This document shows, piece by piece, positions 33,894 through 46,874 of a stretch of DNA of 64,000 bases. The DNA is taken from contig NC_089435.1 of assembly GCF_026210795.1 (NCBI RefSeq), positions 1,798,001 through 1,862,000 of the forward strand, written 5' to 3'. Source of the stretch: Rhizophagus irregularis. Lineage: Eukaryota; Glomeromycota; Glomeromycetes; Glomerales; Glomeraceae. The notes beneath the pieces were generated by a model. That model saw only the letters and a list, made by a program, of their open reading frames with translations. It did not search any database and was not told the DNA's origin. The number at the start of each line of letters is the position of its first letter. Positions within the stretch are counted from its first letter, which is position 1. A program made the position numbers and the translations under genes.

Positions 33894-36800
33894 TTAAATG
33901 TTAACTTCACATTCAAAACAACCAGTATTTAAGATTTCAGTAAGTTTACGACTTGTATGATATGCTTGTGTATGAGGTTGTATAATAGAAGCATTTGCTT
34001 GCTCTTGTACTAAAGTTTTGTTTGCTTTTATAAATTCAAACATATCAACTTCTGATTGATTATCAATATTAAGTACTTGATATTTATAATTTCCATCCCT
34101 ATTTATTTCATAATATTCATTAATACATCTAATCCATTCAGATATAATATTTTCTAGCATTGTTATGGTTGGTCTATTGGAAGGATCTGAATCCCAACAT
34201 CTTTTCATTAAATCTATATAACATTTTGGAGTATTTTCAATAATTTCAGGGCGTTCCCCTTTACAAACACTCAAAATAAGGTGATGATCATGTGCTACAT
34301 GATTAAATGGAGGAATACCAGATGCAAATTCCCACATTATCATTGAAAAGCTATAAATATCACTTGCTGGTGTATAGGGTTTTTTTCTTAATATTTCAGG
34401 CGCCATATAAGGCAAAACTCCATAAACTTCATTTAATTTACTATCAGAGTCTTGTAAATCACTTATAGGTTTACATAATCCTAAATCAATAATAAATAAC
34501 TCATTGTAATTATCTGATAATAAAATATTACCATCATGAAAATCACCATGAGTTAAATTTGATTCATGAATTACTTTAAGTCCTAATACAATTTTTTTCA
34601 ATAATTGTAACTTTTCTTGCCATTTAAATTTAATTATATCAGATAAACATTTTCTTAAACTTCCTTTTTTTGCATAACTCATTACTATTATATAATTTAA
34701 ATTATTTGGATCTTGGGTAAATCCAAAGAATTGAATAAATTTTGAAAATGATTTTTTCTGACAATTATAATGATATTTCCACTGTATAAATAATAAAACA
34801 AAATTAATTTTTGTCAAAAGAAAAAAAAAATGCCAATAAAAATAAATAATATACCTCATCCAGAAATTCACTATTTAAATTTGTTGAATTATTAAGTATT
34901 TTAAGAATAACCTCATAGCTGAATTGTCTATTCCATTGTTGTTTGTCAAAATTCCAACTAAAAATTGGTCCATCCAACCAGATAGCTTTATTAATTTCAC
35001 TAAATCCTCCTTTATCATAATAATTAATATTTGACAATTTATTATAAGGTATCCATTCTAAAATTTCATAACTATTTTTGGCATTTAGTTGTGCTTCTTG
35101 AATAAATTTATCAATAAATTCATTTTTACTGGTCCACTTTGAAAAATTATGTTGAAATTGTTTGACATTACATTGTTGACACCACTGGTAATTAGTATAT
35201 AGCTGTTTGCATATATTACATAATTCAACTTCAATTTTAAAACCTATTTTATTACTTTCTGTTGATTTTTGATGCCAATAAAAGGCTTTTTCTAAATTCT
35301 TTTCTGTTCCCTCCCTATTATAATACTTATTGGCTAAAATATTCATTGCATAATTATTACCATTTTCTGCTGCTTTTTGATACCAATAAAAGGCTTTTTC
35401 TAAATTTTTTTCTGCTCCTCCATAATAACATCTATTGGCTAAAAAAAACATTGCATAAATATTACCATTTTCTGCTGCTTTTTGATACCAATAAAAAGCT
35501 TTTTCTAAATTCTTTTCTGTTCCTTCTTCATTTTCATAACAAAAGGCTAAATTATTCATTGCATAATCATTACCATTTTCTGCTGCTTTTTGGTACCAAT
35601 AAAAAGCTTTTTCTAAATTCTTTTCTGTTCCTTCTCCATTTTCATAATATAAAGCTAAATTATTCATTGCATTTATATTACCATTTTCTGCTGCTTTTTG
35701 GTACCAATAAAAGGCTTTTTCTAAATTCTTTTCTGTTCCCTCCCTATTATAATACTTATTTGCTAAATTATTCATTGCATTTATATTACCATTTTCTGCT
35801 GCTTCTTGATACCAATAAAAGGCTTTTTCTAAATTCTTTTCTGTTCCCTCCCCATTATAATGCTTATTGGCTAAAATAAACATTGCATTAATATAACCAT
35901 TTTCTGCTGCTTTTTGATACCAATAAAAGGCTTTTTCTAAATTCTTTTCTGTTCCTTTTTCATCTTTATAACATAAGGCTAAATTAAACATTGCATTAGA
36001 ATTACCATTTTCTGCTGCTTTTTGATACCAATAAAAGGCTTTTTCTAATTTATTTTCTGCTGCTTCTTCATTTTTATAACATGAGGCTAAATTATTCATT
36101 GCATCTATATTACCATTTTCTGCTGCTTTTTGATACCAAAAAAAGGTTTTTTTTAAATTATTTTCTATTCCTTCTCCGTTTTTATAACATATAGCTAAAT
36201 TAAACATTGCATCAGTATCACCATTTTCTGCTGCTTTTTGATACCAATAAAAGGCTTTTTCTAAATTCTTTTCTGTTCCTTCTCCATTTTCATAACATAA
36301 AGCTAAATTATTCATTGCATTGATATTACCATTTTCTGCTGCTTTTTGATACCAATAAAAGGCTTTATCTAAATTCTTTTCTGTTCCTTCTCCATTTTCA
36401 TAACATAAAGCTAAATTATTCATTGCATTGATATTGCCATTTTCTGCTACTTTTTGATACCAATAAAAGGCTTTTTCTAAATTCTTTTCTGTTCCTTCTC
36501 CATTTTCATAATATAAAGCTAAATTAAACATTGCATCAGAATCACCATTTTCTGCTGCTTTTTGATACCAATAAAAGGCTTTTTCTAAATTCTTTTCTAT
36601 TCCCTCCCCATTTTCATAACATATGGCTAAATTATACATTTCTTCTTTAACACCATTTTCTGCTGCTTTTTGATACCAATAAAAGGCTTTTTCTAAATTC
36701 TTTTCTGTTCCCTCCCCATTATAATACTTATTGGCTAAATTATTCATTGCATTTATATTACCATTTTCTGCTGCTTCTTGATACCAATAAAAGGCTTTTT

Positions 36801-37332
36801 CTAAATTCTTTTCTGTTCCCTCCCCATTATAATACTTATTGGCTAAAATAAACATTGCATTAATATTACCAATTTCTACTGCTTTTTGATACCAATAAAA
36901 GGCTTTTTCTAAACTCTTTTCTGTTCCTTCTCCATTTTCATAGCATAAAGCTAAATTATTCATTGCATTTATATTACCATTTTCTGCTGCTTTTTGATAC
37001 CAATAAATGGCCTTTTCTAAATTCTTTTCTGTTCCTTCTCCAGTTCTGTAATTATTGGCTAAATTAAAAATTGCATCAGTATTTCCATTTTCTGCTGCTT
37101 TTTGATACCAATAAAAGGCTTTTTCTAAATTCTTTTCTCCTTCTCCATAATAATATCTATTGGCTAAAATATTTATTGCATAATCATTACCATTTTCTGC
37201 TGATTTTTCTAAAGAATTAATACATTCTTTACACCATAATTCTTCAGTAAAGGGTTTATTGCAATATGAACAATTTTTGGTGTTTACTATATCAGTAACT
37301 GAGATATTAGATTTACTAAATTTGGTTTCCAT
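33894..37332 (-). CDS. Sel1-repeat / TKL kinase fusion protein, copy 1
   Basis: Two exons, 37332-34855 and 34781-33894, give 1121 aa. The N-terminus has a CSYCNKPFTEELWCKEC zinc-binding-like motif (about residues 21-37). It is followed by about 18 Sel1-like repeats of 36 aa (consensus EKAFYWYQKAAENGN..AM.NLA..Y..GEG), a helical-repeat scaffold for protein partners. A second CxxC pair (CNICKQLYTNYQWCQQC) links to the kinase: glycine loop KGGFSEINKAIW, lysine in EVILKIL, catalytic loop HGDFHDGN (Gly in place of Arg), DLG and MAPE. The needed Lys, Asp, Asn and Asp are present. The single intron lies between the N- and C-lobe halves, at the same place as in the 48524 copy. The fusion probably couples scaffolding with phosphorylation. 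Repeat-driven antisense open frames here are artefacts. Confidence 0.88.
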
Positions 37333-37339
37333 TTGTTTT

Positions 37340-37530
37340 ATTTTAGAAATTTATTTTACCAAAAAAATTATTTTTTTAGATAAATATTTTTTAGCAAATA
37401 TTTCATGAATGAGTTACTAAAAAGGAATACTTTAACCAAAAGTAGAAGTTACAACAAAAAAATATTTTTCGGTCCATAATTTTTCCGATGCTCTGATCTG
37501 CGTTGAAAAATTCCTTTAAAAATACCGGGA
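37340..37530 (-). promoter_or_regulatory. Conserved upstream region of Sel1/kinase copy 1
   Basis: On the minus strand this stretch shares blocks with 48300-48520 upstream of copy 2: GAATTTCTCAACGCAGATCA-like, ATTATGG(A/C)CCGAAAA, TTGTAACTTCTACTTTTGGT, AACTCATTCATGAAA, and a T-run followed by TAAAATAAATTTCTAAAATAAAA-like sequence before the ATG. Conservation next to both starts suggests promoter and 5' UTR carried along with the duplication. The exact transcription start cannot be seen. Confidence 0.6.
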
Positions 37531-39444
37531 TCGTCTGTACATTTAAGGAGAGTATAATCACATGACTTTTAATAGCGCAAAAATTTTTGTATTGTGCCGA
37601 TCATAATTAACTATAAGTTATTAAATAGTAATGTCGTCTTATTAAATCTTTTCCGGTTAATAAAAAGTTTAAATGTAAAATTGAATAATATGGCATCGTG
37701 ATTGAGCAATACTGTACAAATATGGAAAATATATTAACCATTTGTTTGATTACATGATTATATTAATTTATTTTGCAAGTAAAAAAAAAGCCACACTGAC
37801 TAGTCAAATACAGTCAAATATTATGACCTAAAAATTACGTAACATTTTTTTTTTTCAAAAATATTTCAAACTTCTTTTTTAACTTACTCCCGACTCCCAA
37901 ACTTCTCTTCCAACTTACTTAATCATAAACTTTTAAGTTATCTGAAAAGCCTTTCTTGAAGATTGAAATCCCCGGATCATGGAACGAATTTATTACATTT
38001 ATTACTTTAAAATTTTCATTTATAAAACCAATATTATCAGGTATGGCATATGCCACAAAAGCAGTTAATGTCACCAAGATGAAGTGACAAATGCTCCTTC
38101 CCCAAAGTGATTGATCCAATTTAAGGTGCTACTGATCTTTTGATTCTTATTATAAGTTGAAACTTTCTTTTAATAAATTAATTGTGTAATGATACTCTTT
38201 TTTTAATATATATTCATTATTTTGTTACAATTCATGTTACTGTTTTTAAATTTAAAATAGTTTTTAAGCAATTTTATAATAATTTTATTTTTATTTGTTA
38301 TTATAAAAAGTTTATTTATTTTTGTGTAAAGGATCTTAATAATAATGTGATATAATTAAATAATAAAAGGGGGTTTTGAAAATTTATATAAGCGTATGAC
38401 AAAGACATTTTACGTCGCCAAGATGAGATAACCACGCCGCCAAGATGAGGCCAAGATGAGGTGAGCATTTGATCCTAAAGATGGGCAAATCTATATAACC
38501 GTAAAATCGGAAGTGAGTAAAAATCTAATTTATATGTTTACAAGTTATTTACTGTATAAAAATAGAATCAATTACATATGAAAACTTAGTCATAATTATT
38601 ACATTATTGTTTATTCAGACTGCGCAAATTCAACTTCATTTTGTTTACGTACGGAATATATCTTTTAACGGAAAAAATTGAAAAAATTGAAAAAATTATA
38701 GTAATTTTATCGAGTTGCAAGAAAATTTGCACATCAATCTCTGCAGGTAACTTTGTTCTATTTTCACATCACCTTGCAAGTTGTATGATGTGAAAATCTC
38801 ATAATGGGTTAGGGTTAGGGTCAGCAAAGCATGTTGATAAACAACTGATAGGAATAATCATCTATAGAATATCTACAGAATAGGAGAATAGCGTGTTCAC
38901 GAAATATATAAAATTTAATGTTATATAATATATAGTATACTTAGTATTTATGAGAATCGATGGAGTCACAAAAAATAATTCTCGCATGTATTTGCAATTT
39001 TTATTTCGCTATGCATCAGTTTCTGCAATACTAAAGATAGTTTATGTTTACTTTTAAGAGTAATGGTGATATTTAAAATTATATTTTAAGTCGTGTAAAA
39101 GGTGAAAATTTAGCTATACGTAACTTGTCAGTGACCTTACTTTAATTGAAGGTCATGGTTATTGTCACATGTAAAATAATGATTACGAAAAACAAATCAG
39201 AGTCAGTAAATCATTAATGATTATGATTGTAATTTAAAATTTGAACTTAACACCACAAAATTATATCATATTAAATAAAATAACTCGTTTTTTTTCATAT
39301 AAAAGTATTATCTTTATTTATATATATAAGATATTTCTATATATAACAAGATACTTGTGGCTAATAAACATCTGGTTTTTTCCGAATCCAATCAAATTCT
39401 TCATAATCACAAAAACAATCAAAGTCACATCTTTGAACTATTCC
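37531..39444. other. Intergenic interval
   Basis: One weak small open frame is listed separately (37919-38119). Around 38405-38465 CCAAGATGAG is repeated three times. TTAGGG occurs in about two and a half copies at 38806-38823. A ACATCA.../...GATGTGAAAAT inverted pair lies at about 38760-38796. The rest is AT-rich without recognised content. Confidence 0.5.
37919..38119 (-). CDS. Possible small secreted-type protein, 66 aa
   Basis: A minus-strand frame starts MDQSLWGRSICHFILVTLTA and continues with FVAYAIPDNIGFINE. The hydrophobic stretch followed by an AYA-type site looks like a signal peptide, leaving about 35 residues of Asn/Phe/Lys-rich sequence without cysteines. No introns or homologous copy were seen. 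It could be a fragment or chance. Confidence 0.25.
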   Translation of the reverse strand: MDQSLWGRSICHFILVTLTAFVAYAIPDNIGFINENFKVINVINSFHDPGISIFKKGFSDNLKVYD

Positions 39445-40823
39445 TTATACTTCATATTTTTTAACTAGCTCTTCTAATTTCTCTACCTCTCGATTATCAT
39501 CAAAATTCACCCGATTGATTTGTAACATCATAGGATGCCTATCTTTCCAGTTATTAAAAAATGATTTTAATAATTTAAATTTAGGTCCAAATTTCCGATT
39601 AAAATAAATTTTAAATTTATATAAACTTATTGGCGATGATTTAATTAATATTTCAAACAAACTCTTATATTTAAAAAATATTTCATTTTTAAAAATCAAT
39701 CCATTTAATTTTTGACAATTAATTAATAACCTTTCAAATTCAGGAAAATTTAGTTCCATCATTGGCATACTAAGATATCTAAGATTTGGACAATTCTGAT
39801 AAATTGCTCGAATAAGTCTTCTATGATAATTGGCATCACTAACTAGACCATTATGGCAAAGAGTGATCTCATGAAGATGATGACCATTTATTATTTTAAT
39901 CATTCTATCTAAATTTTGATGTGAGTCAATATTGGCTATTAAAACTTTTAAACCAGGTAAAGATACTTTTTCCAAATGACACCAATTTGTTTTATTATTG
40001 GGATATCCATACCAGTAAGGATCACCTATTTTTAAACTACTTAAATTTACAAAATATGAAAGAAATTCATCTTCAGGATCCCAATTTGTTTGTAGATGTT
40101 GAATAGTATCTGCTTTTTTAATTAGTGATTTTTCAATAATATTGGATTGTGCAAAAGCACAACAATCAATTTGAATTTCGTTCAAGTTATTTTGATTTTC
40201 AATTAATGTTAAACTTCCAGAAATATCATCATTGTCAAAATCTGTAATATGATATATAAGTTATTAATTGATTTAGCTATTATAGCCAATCCTTCCACAA
40301 TATTTTTATCCCTATTATCACAATGAAGGGATTTAAGACTTGAAAAGCATTGTTCAGCCCATGAAATACTATGTAATTGATATTTAAAACTATATGGAAT
40401 AAAAAGTGAAAGAAATTTAGTATTTTTGTTAATAAATAACTTTGATAATTCATTTATTATAATATTAATGTTCGATTCTTTGACATTTCTTAATTTGATC
40501 ATATTCTCTAAAAGTTGTAAATCTAAATGTCTCCAGAAGATAATGTAATTAAATGAAGGTGGTCGATAAGCTTCTGTAAAAAGATAGTCGATTCCTTGTT
40601 TCTTCAAAATATCTCTTGAGTCTTCTGATAAATGTGAAAGTATAACGTTGAATATTATACTCCCTGCTTTTTTAGTTAAAGGAATTCTTCCAGGAATTTT
40701 CCATAATACTGGTACTGCTACCTCACACCAAATTTTGTTAACTAAAAGAAATGAATAAAGTGATATACTGTCATTTTGCAAATTTTTTGTTATTAAATAA
40801 AGTACGTCTCTGTCGAATTTCAT
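39445..40823 (-). pseudogene. F-box protein, single frameshift
   Basis: From an ATG at 40823 the frame begins MKFDRDVLYLITKNLQND, then SLYSFLLVNKIWCEVAVPVLW: a good F-box that would bind Skp1 in an SCF ubiquitin ligase. The long leucine-rich C-terminal part typical of this fungal family (such as SLKSLHCDNRDKNIVEGLA) should bind substrates. Near 40245-40260 the reading frame changes by one base and continues from NDDISGSLTLIENQNNLNEI to a stop at 39445-39447. Reading through the shift gives about 460 aa, a normal length for the family. No splice sites are close enough to remove the shift, so this is a recent pseudogene or an assembly error. Confidence 0.7.
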
Positions 40824-41633
40824 TTTTTTTTTTAGACAGGTAAGAAAGAAATTTTTTTCAATTGCGAGTTTGGAGAAAAAAAAGATGGGCGCGATAGATA
40901 ATCTGAAACGATTTTATTTGATGATACACTCGTGACCACAAAATTTTCACATATATGTAAGTATTAATAAAACTAGGCTTAGCCTATTTTCACTGTTCAA
41001 TATATCATGTTTTCATTGGTTCATGCCTGAATATTGACATTATAGCTATTAATAGATGATTTACGGCTATATACTTGCTATATATAGTTAAGCTCAATCA
41101 ACATTTTTCATTATCTATGAACAAAGATTTATGACAAATGTTTAAGTTTCAGGGATGTTAATTTGTTTTGACAGAGAAAACACAAGATAAATTAATTCTT
41201 ACGAAGGATATGTGGATATCAAACAATTTCTAAAGTTTGGGCAATAAAGTGAATGTTGTCATTGTTCTCTAAATGTCAACCCTGTAAAAAAAAGTCAATC
41301 CTTTTTTTTTATTCCATCTTTTTTCCGTAAAAGGCTCATATTTCCGGAATTAATAACTTTATATCACAGAATTTATCGAATTATTTAGATTTTCCGTGAA
41401 TGGATCTGTAAAAGGCTCATTTTTACGGAATATTTACAGAAGTAACGGATAAAATTTTTATAGGGTAATATTTTTTCTTAATAATAATTGTAAACATTGC
41501 CACGTAAATATCTTACTTTATTTCATTTCTTGCGAATTTTCTTTTTCAAAAGTTTAAAGCATAACATCATTATAAATAAATATAAAGGTAAACGAAGAAT
41601 CATTACATCACTTCTAACACATTTCAAATATTA
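40824..41633. other. Intergenic interval
   Basis: No gene. Two copies of GTAAAAGGCTCAT(A/T)TTTMCGGAA-like sequence lie at about 41326 and 41408, suggesting a small decayed repeat. Confidence 0.45.
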
Positions 41634-41634
41634 G

Positions 41635-41925
41635 GTGATTCAAATGCGTTATCCAATTAGTACTGTTTCGTTTTCGCTCTTGGTTGTAGTATATCTTGTG
41701 AATTTGTTTATTGGATTACTCAATAATGAAGATAATGAGAGTCCCATATTAAAGCAAATGACAGAGGTATTTTATTAATTTAACTATAAAGTTATCGTTA
41801 TATTTTTTGCAAAAGTATTTCAAATTTTTCTTTTCCTATTAGGTTTTGGCTGAAATCGAGTTATTTTATCTATTGTCAAATCAGGGACGTTGGAAATCAT
41901 GGTTTTGTAATCGAATCACTATTTT
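41635..41925 (+). pseudogene. Fragment of an ion-channel paralogue (exons 6-7)
   Basis: After an intron remnant ending ATATTAG the sequence reads GDSNALSN, then, after a deletion of about 14 codons, VSFSLLVVVYLVNLFIGLLN, the S6 helix of the channel at 759-4920. A GTATTT donor at 41767 and an acceptor at 41841-41842 flank an intron at the same position as in the intact gene. The next exon gives VLAEIELFYLLSNQGRWKSW before decay. Retention of the intron shows a DNA-level duplication and not a processed copy. No other channel exons are nearby. Confidence 0.8.
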
Positions 41926-42489
41926 TCTCATAACAATATGAACAGATGAAATATATGATAAATTCAAACAAAGTTGGTTTGAATTAGATGAATTTAGTGA
42001 TGACGCCTGTATGACATTTTGCGTTAATTTTGGTATTTTAACATATAAGAAAATATATAGAGTTTATTTACCAAAATAAGAACTCGTATATCCTGAATTT
42101 TGGTTCTTAATTCAGATTCATTTATTACATTTAAAAGCTAAGCGAGAATTAGGTATAGATTAATATATTAATATATTAACGTTAAGTAATTTTTTTTTAA
42201 AGGTAAAAAATTTTTTTGGGAATAGAGTACTTAGTGTATTTGTATAGAAGAATACGTGTATTTGATTTTAAGGGGGCGTAAAATCTTTTTCTTTCCGTAA
42301 TATATATATGTACATATGGGTGGCAGTGGATCTCATGAGACCAATTGGCCCTTAGCGAATTTCCTGACTTAAATTTTAGATAATTACGTTCTTTGTATAT
42401 AACTTAAACAGAATATTAAAAATATGTAAAAATTTAAAATCTATAAATTTTATGAAATAAAAAGGGTGAAAAAAATAATTGAAGTGAAT

Positions 42490-43695
42490 CAACCCTAAAG
42501 TTTTATTAATCCTCCTTCCGTAAGTTACAAACTAATTGAATCTGATGGTTTGTCAGCTTTGGGAACTTCACTTTTATTAATGTTTGTATTATTATCGGAA
42601 CTACTTATATCATATCCTGAGTAAACGAAAATAGTTCATTCGCATCGCCTTCATCATTATCATCTTGTAAATTCTTTGCATCTGATTTTTCCTCCTCGGT
42701 ATAAACAAAGATCATGCCATCATCTGCGTTATCTTTCTAATCATTGATTTCGGTTGATATATGAAAGCAACATCATTGTAGCCTTTAACTGGATAAACAA
42801 AATTTGCATCATCGTTTGTAAAATCCATCACGAGAATCACGAAGTAACAAAGGTGTAATGATTTTGGAATTAATATTAATTTCTTTACGAGGTTTTGATT
42901 CCCTAATTGATTTATTATAAGGATTAATAAAATATTTTAATAAATCTTCATATAACAAATAGGTAATACTTTATTCGAAAATTCTTCAGAAGATAAATTA
43001 TGAAATCTGATAAATGGGATATATTTCTTTAAAGTTTTGAAATCTTCTTATGAAAAATTTGTAGGATCGGAAGGAATCTCTGGGCTTTGAGCAAGTCCCC
43101 ATTTAAGCACATGTTCCCATACTTGAATTTCGTTCATTTGAAGATTATCACTTTGAATAAGTGAGACCAAAAGCTTTTCCGGAATTAAAGAAAAACTTGG
43201 AGAAAAGAATATCTTGTTTGACCTTTTGGTTATTAGATTAGTACAAAATTTTTGAAGTTCCAATGCAAGAAAGAATCGGTTTCAAAGCTTGTTTGATATA
43301 TCAAACTAAAATTTTGTTCCATCCAACTTGCCTTAGTATTAATCAAAAAGGGTTGTAAATTAAGTGATTAATTCTTGAAGACCAAGTTCACTTCCAGCAA
43401 CCAAGATTTTAATTATATCTAAAGTATCATATTCTTCCAAAGAAATTCTTCCACTATAAATATATCTAGAATAAGAAGTATAAATTTAAATTAATTTATT
43501 ATACAACTGTTTTAAGTTTAATTCTTATCATACCACGTCATACCTTAAGATTATTTGAAAAATTTCAGGTAAAATATTATATATACCAAAGTTCCATCAT
43601 TTTTCCTTTTATTGATTGACAAATTTTTCGTAAATAAGTGAAATATCTTATATAAGGGTCATTACCAACTTCAATATTAACATCATAAGATTCAG
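42490..43695 (-). pseudogene. BTB-BACK protein copy A, heavily decayed
   Basis: This stretch aligns by eye along its length with the gene at 61146-62491. It includes EIQVWEHVLKWGLAQSPEIP (around 43110), the LLVSLIQSDNLQMNE segment, an exon-2 start near 43460, a degraded BTB start near 43690 and the acidic tail region near 42600-42830. Several single-base indels break every domain. Only 43048-43263 stays open. It was probably part of the same family expansion as the 54-62 kb cluster, on the same strand. Confidence 0.75.
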
Positions 43696-45617
43696 TAAAT
43701 TTTGTGATAATTTCGTTAAAACTTTATGAAAAAAAATTTGACAATTAAACCTTTTTGACAAAAAAAATATTAGGTAACATTTATTACTAATTTTGCAAAA
43801 AATAATTTGTATTAAAACTAGGAAACGGGAACCGTTGTAAGTCCGGAACGAAAAACTAAAATTTGCCGATTTCATTGGGTGACTATCACGTGGCGGACAG
43901 AGAAACTCACGTGATCGATTTTTTTTCATAGTGCGTAGACATATATTGTCCTTCGCTTCGCTCCGGACAATAAAAAAAGATCTATTCTATTGTATTACTT
44001 TTTAATTAACAATTAACAAATCATTTTTTATTTTTTTTTATTTTTTTTTTCGTAACAGTTAATTATTTTCCTTGATTTTCCTGAAAAAAACAAAATATTA
44101 AACAATTAAATTTTTTGGCAAAAAAAAATATTAGATAATTATCATATATTATTAATGAATTTTTTTAAAAAAAAATCTGCAATAAAACAATAAAAAAAAA
44201 GAAACTATTTTATTGTATTCTTTTCAATTAATTTATTTATTGATTATTTAAAAAATTTATTTCTTAAATGATGTTTTTCTTAAACTTTGATAATTATATT
44301 ATAATAATTACTATGATATTTTTTAACTAAATATAATAAAAGAATTTAGCATTTTTTATCAAAATTTTTTTTTAAATTTATCATGAATTTTGGATCGTAT
44401 AATCATAGCTTCATAGGTCATTTCATTACTATGATATCAATCTAACTGAACGGCAATCCATTTACTTGATTACGAATTGGAATAATAATAATAAAATAAT
44501 TTAGTATTATTCAATTTAGTTTAATAGTAAAGTCAATGCGAAGCAAGTAAATTGTTACCAGAAGTAGAAACTGATACATAGCGAAATATTCTCCGTACAG
44601 TATTGCTTAATCATGATTCCTCATAATAAAAACATGTGTACACGCATTTTGTAATAAGTATTAGTAACATTTCAATTTAATAATGAAAAATTAGTAATCA
44701 AGTTATTTTATTGAAAGGAATATGATGAAAATTAATTTCGATGAGCTAATACTAATATAGGTCACAAGACATACAGTACTATTAATTGAATTACTTAAAA
44801 ATAGTCTTTCTACAAGGTTCTATCTAATTATCATTAGCAAAAAAATCTTTATCGTACTAAATCACACTCAATCCTTATTTATATATACTTTTTTATTCCA
44901 ATATGAGTTTTTTTCGAATGTTAACCAATGAATTAACATTGTTAACGATGATTAACAAAGCTGTTTTGTACATTAATTCACAATGTATTGTATCATTCAT
45001 CATTTGTTATTAAATCTATCAACCCCGTAATATCCTAAAAGACAAAAAAATTATGTTTATCTAATTATCTAACATTTTTTTTTTACATTTTTAAATCAAA
45101 ATATGTTAAATTAATTTTATTTTAATTTCTTTACTGCGTAAAAAATTTTATAAGTTAAATTTTCAATATCAAAGTTTATTTGTAACGTTATTGCTTATTA
45201 AGTATAGTCGATACTCACTATTTTGTGAATTCATTTTTTTCAAGAATGTGCCTATTTTATTTTGAAAAAAAAAAATCCAAATTCCAATAGGAAAACTGAC
45301 ATCCAAAATTTTCTTATACAAGGTCGACAAGAATCGATTTATTTTGTTATTAATACTCGAAAATAATATGATTTTTTTTTATTTTTTTTTCTTCAAATTG
45401 AAAAAATCTTTTTAATTTTTTTATTTTCAGCTTTTTAGTTCAATACCGAAAACATATATATATATTTTTTATCATTTTTTTATTTTTTTTGGTACAAAGT
45501 ACAAACCAAAAAAGAAAATTTTTTTACTCAATTTTTTATTTATTCTTTTCGTTCAATATCGAAAAATAGATTTTTTTTAATCGCTTATTTTTGGTTTTTT
45601 TTTTTAGTTCAATAATT

Positions 45618-45621
45618 TTTC

Positions 45622-45653
<32 letters not shown>

Positions 45654-45655
45654 TT
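45618..45655. repeat. ATTT microsatellite
   Basis: About eight consecutive TTTA/ATTT units within a T-rich stretch. Confidence 0.9.
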
Positions 45656-46874
45656 TGGTTCAAACCAAAAAATAATTTTTTTTAATTAGTTTTTTTCTAT
45701 TTTTGATTATTATTTTATTATTACACATTTTTTTTTGTTGGATTTTTGTTAATAATTAATTAACATCAATAAAAATAAAAGGAATTTTTTTGCTATTGTT
45801 TTTTATTGTTCGTAATTTTAATTTTTTTTTTTTGGTTGTCCCCATCCACTAACATGAGTCTATATTTCCATGATATTAAAGTGGCCGCCATACTTCTTTC
45901 GTATATTATGCATCAATTTTTCAATAAATATAATGTGTGAAGTATTGTTAATGCTGTAATTCAAGTACTTCTTTTCAGGAAATATTCGAAGTTGGGGTGT
46001 CTGAATAATGTAAAAAAGATTATGTAAAGAAAGACAAGCTCTTAACAAAAAAAGGAAAAATGTCATGGGTATAAATTTTATGGATGAACAGGCATATTAG
46101 CACAAATTAATCCCGTTGCAACGCAACAAGTATAGTTAATATTTTCTAATTTTAGGTTTATATCGTATTAGTCTAGTTTCATTTGAATATTTACGATTTA
46201 CCTCGCTTATTTAAAAAATCAATTGTGTAAATACCATAACCGATAATCACTAACTTTTTCCAAATAATGAGTATTAACTGAACTTTAAATAATAAGAAGC
46301 TTATAATTAAATTAAACTTTCTGATGCACTCGGCTAAAAATTTTTGAAAAAAAAATCGAGAAAAATCCTCTATCACTCTTAATAAATATAGAAAAACCAT
46401 ATTAGGCGCGAAAAGTGTTTAGCGACATTTTATAACGAAACAAGATCTTTTATTAACAAGTTTTTTCGAAATATTGAAAGTTTATTAGTACGATCGCTTG
46501 AGAGTAAAATAGAAAAGTTTATGGTATAACTTCAAAGTCTCCTAAATTTTTCTAAAATATAAGTCGAGATACTAGGTTGAATATTGAAATAATAGAGAAG
46601 AATTGTATTTAAACTATATCGAAAAGATGTTGAAACTATAGAAAGACAAATTCAAGTCTCCGTGAGGCGCAGTAAAAATGAAAGGATAATTGGCAGTTTC
46701 GTTGGACTGAAGTAATAATTATAAATTATAAAAATTTTTTTATTCCATTTTTTTTCTTGTAATTTGGCTACGTAATAAATAAAATGTGATTTTATAAAAC
46801 TCGTTGCTTCGCACTGAGAACTTTTTTATATAAAACAATCTACTAATTGTGACGGTATGAGTGAAAATTCGTAG

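Noticed and set aside
35262-35879. 205-aa plus-strand open frame
   Set aside because: It is antisense to the Sel1 repeats. The 108-bp unit keeps the opposite frame open by periodicity. The same applies to 49857-50084 and 50289-50951 on the minus strand.
38806-38823. TTAGGG repeats suggesting a telomere
   Set aside because: Only about two and a half copies in mid-window. Too short for a telomere and may be chance or a small interstitial remnant.
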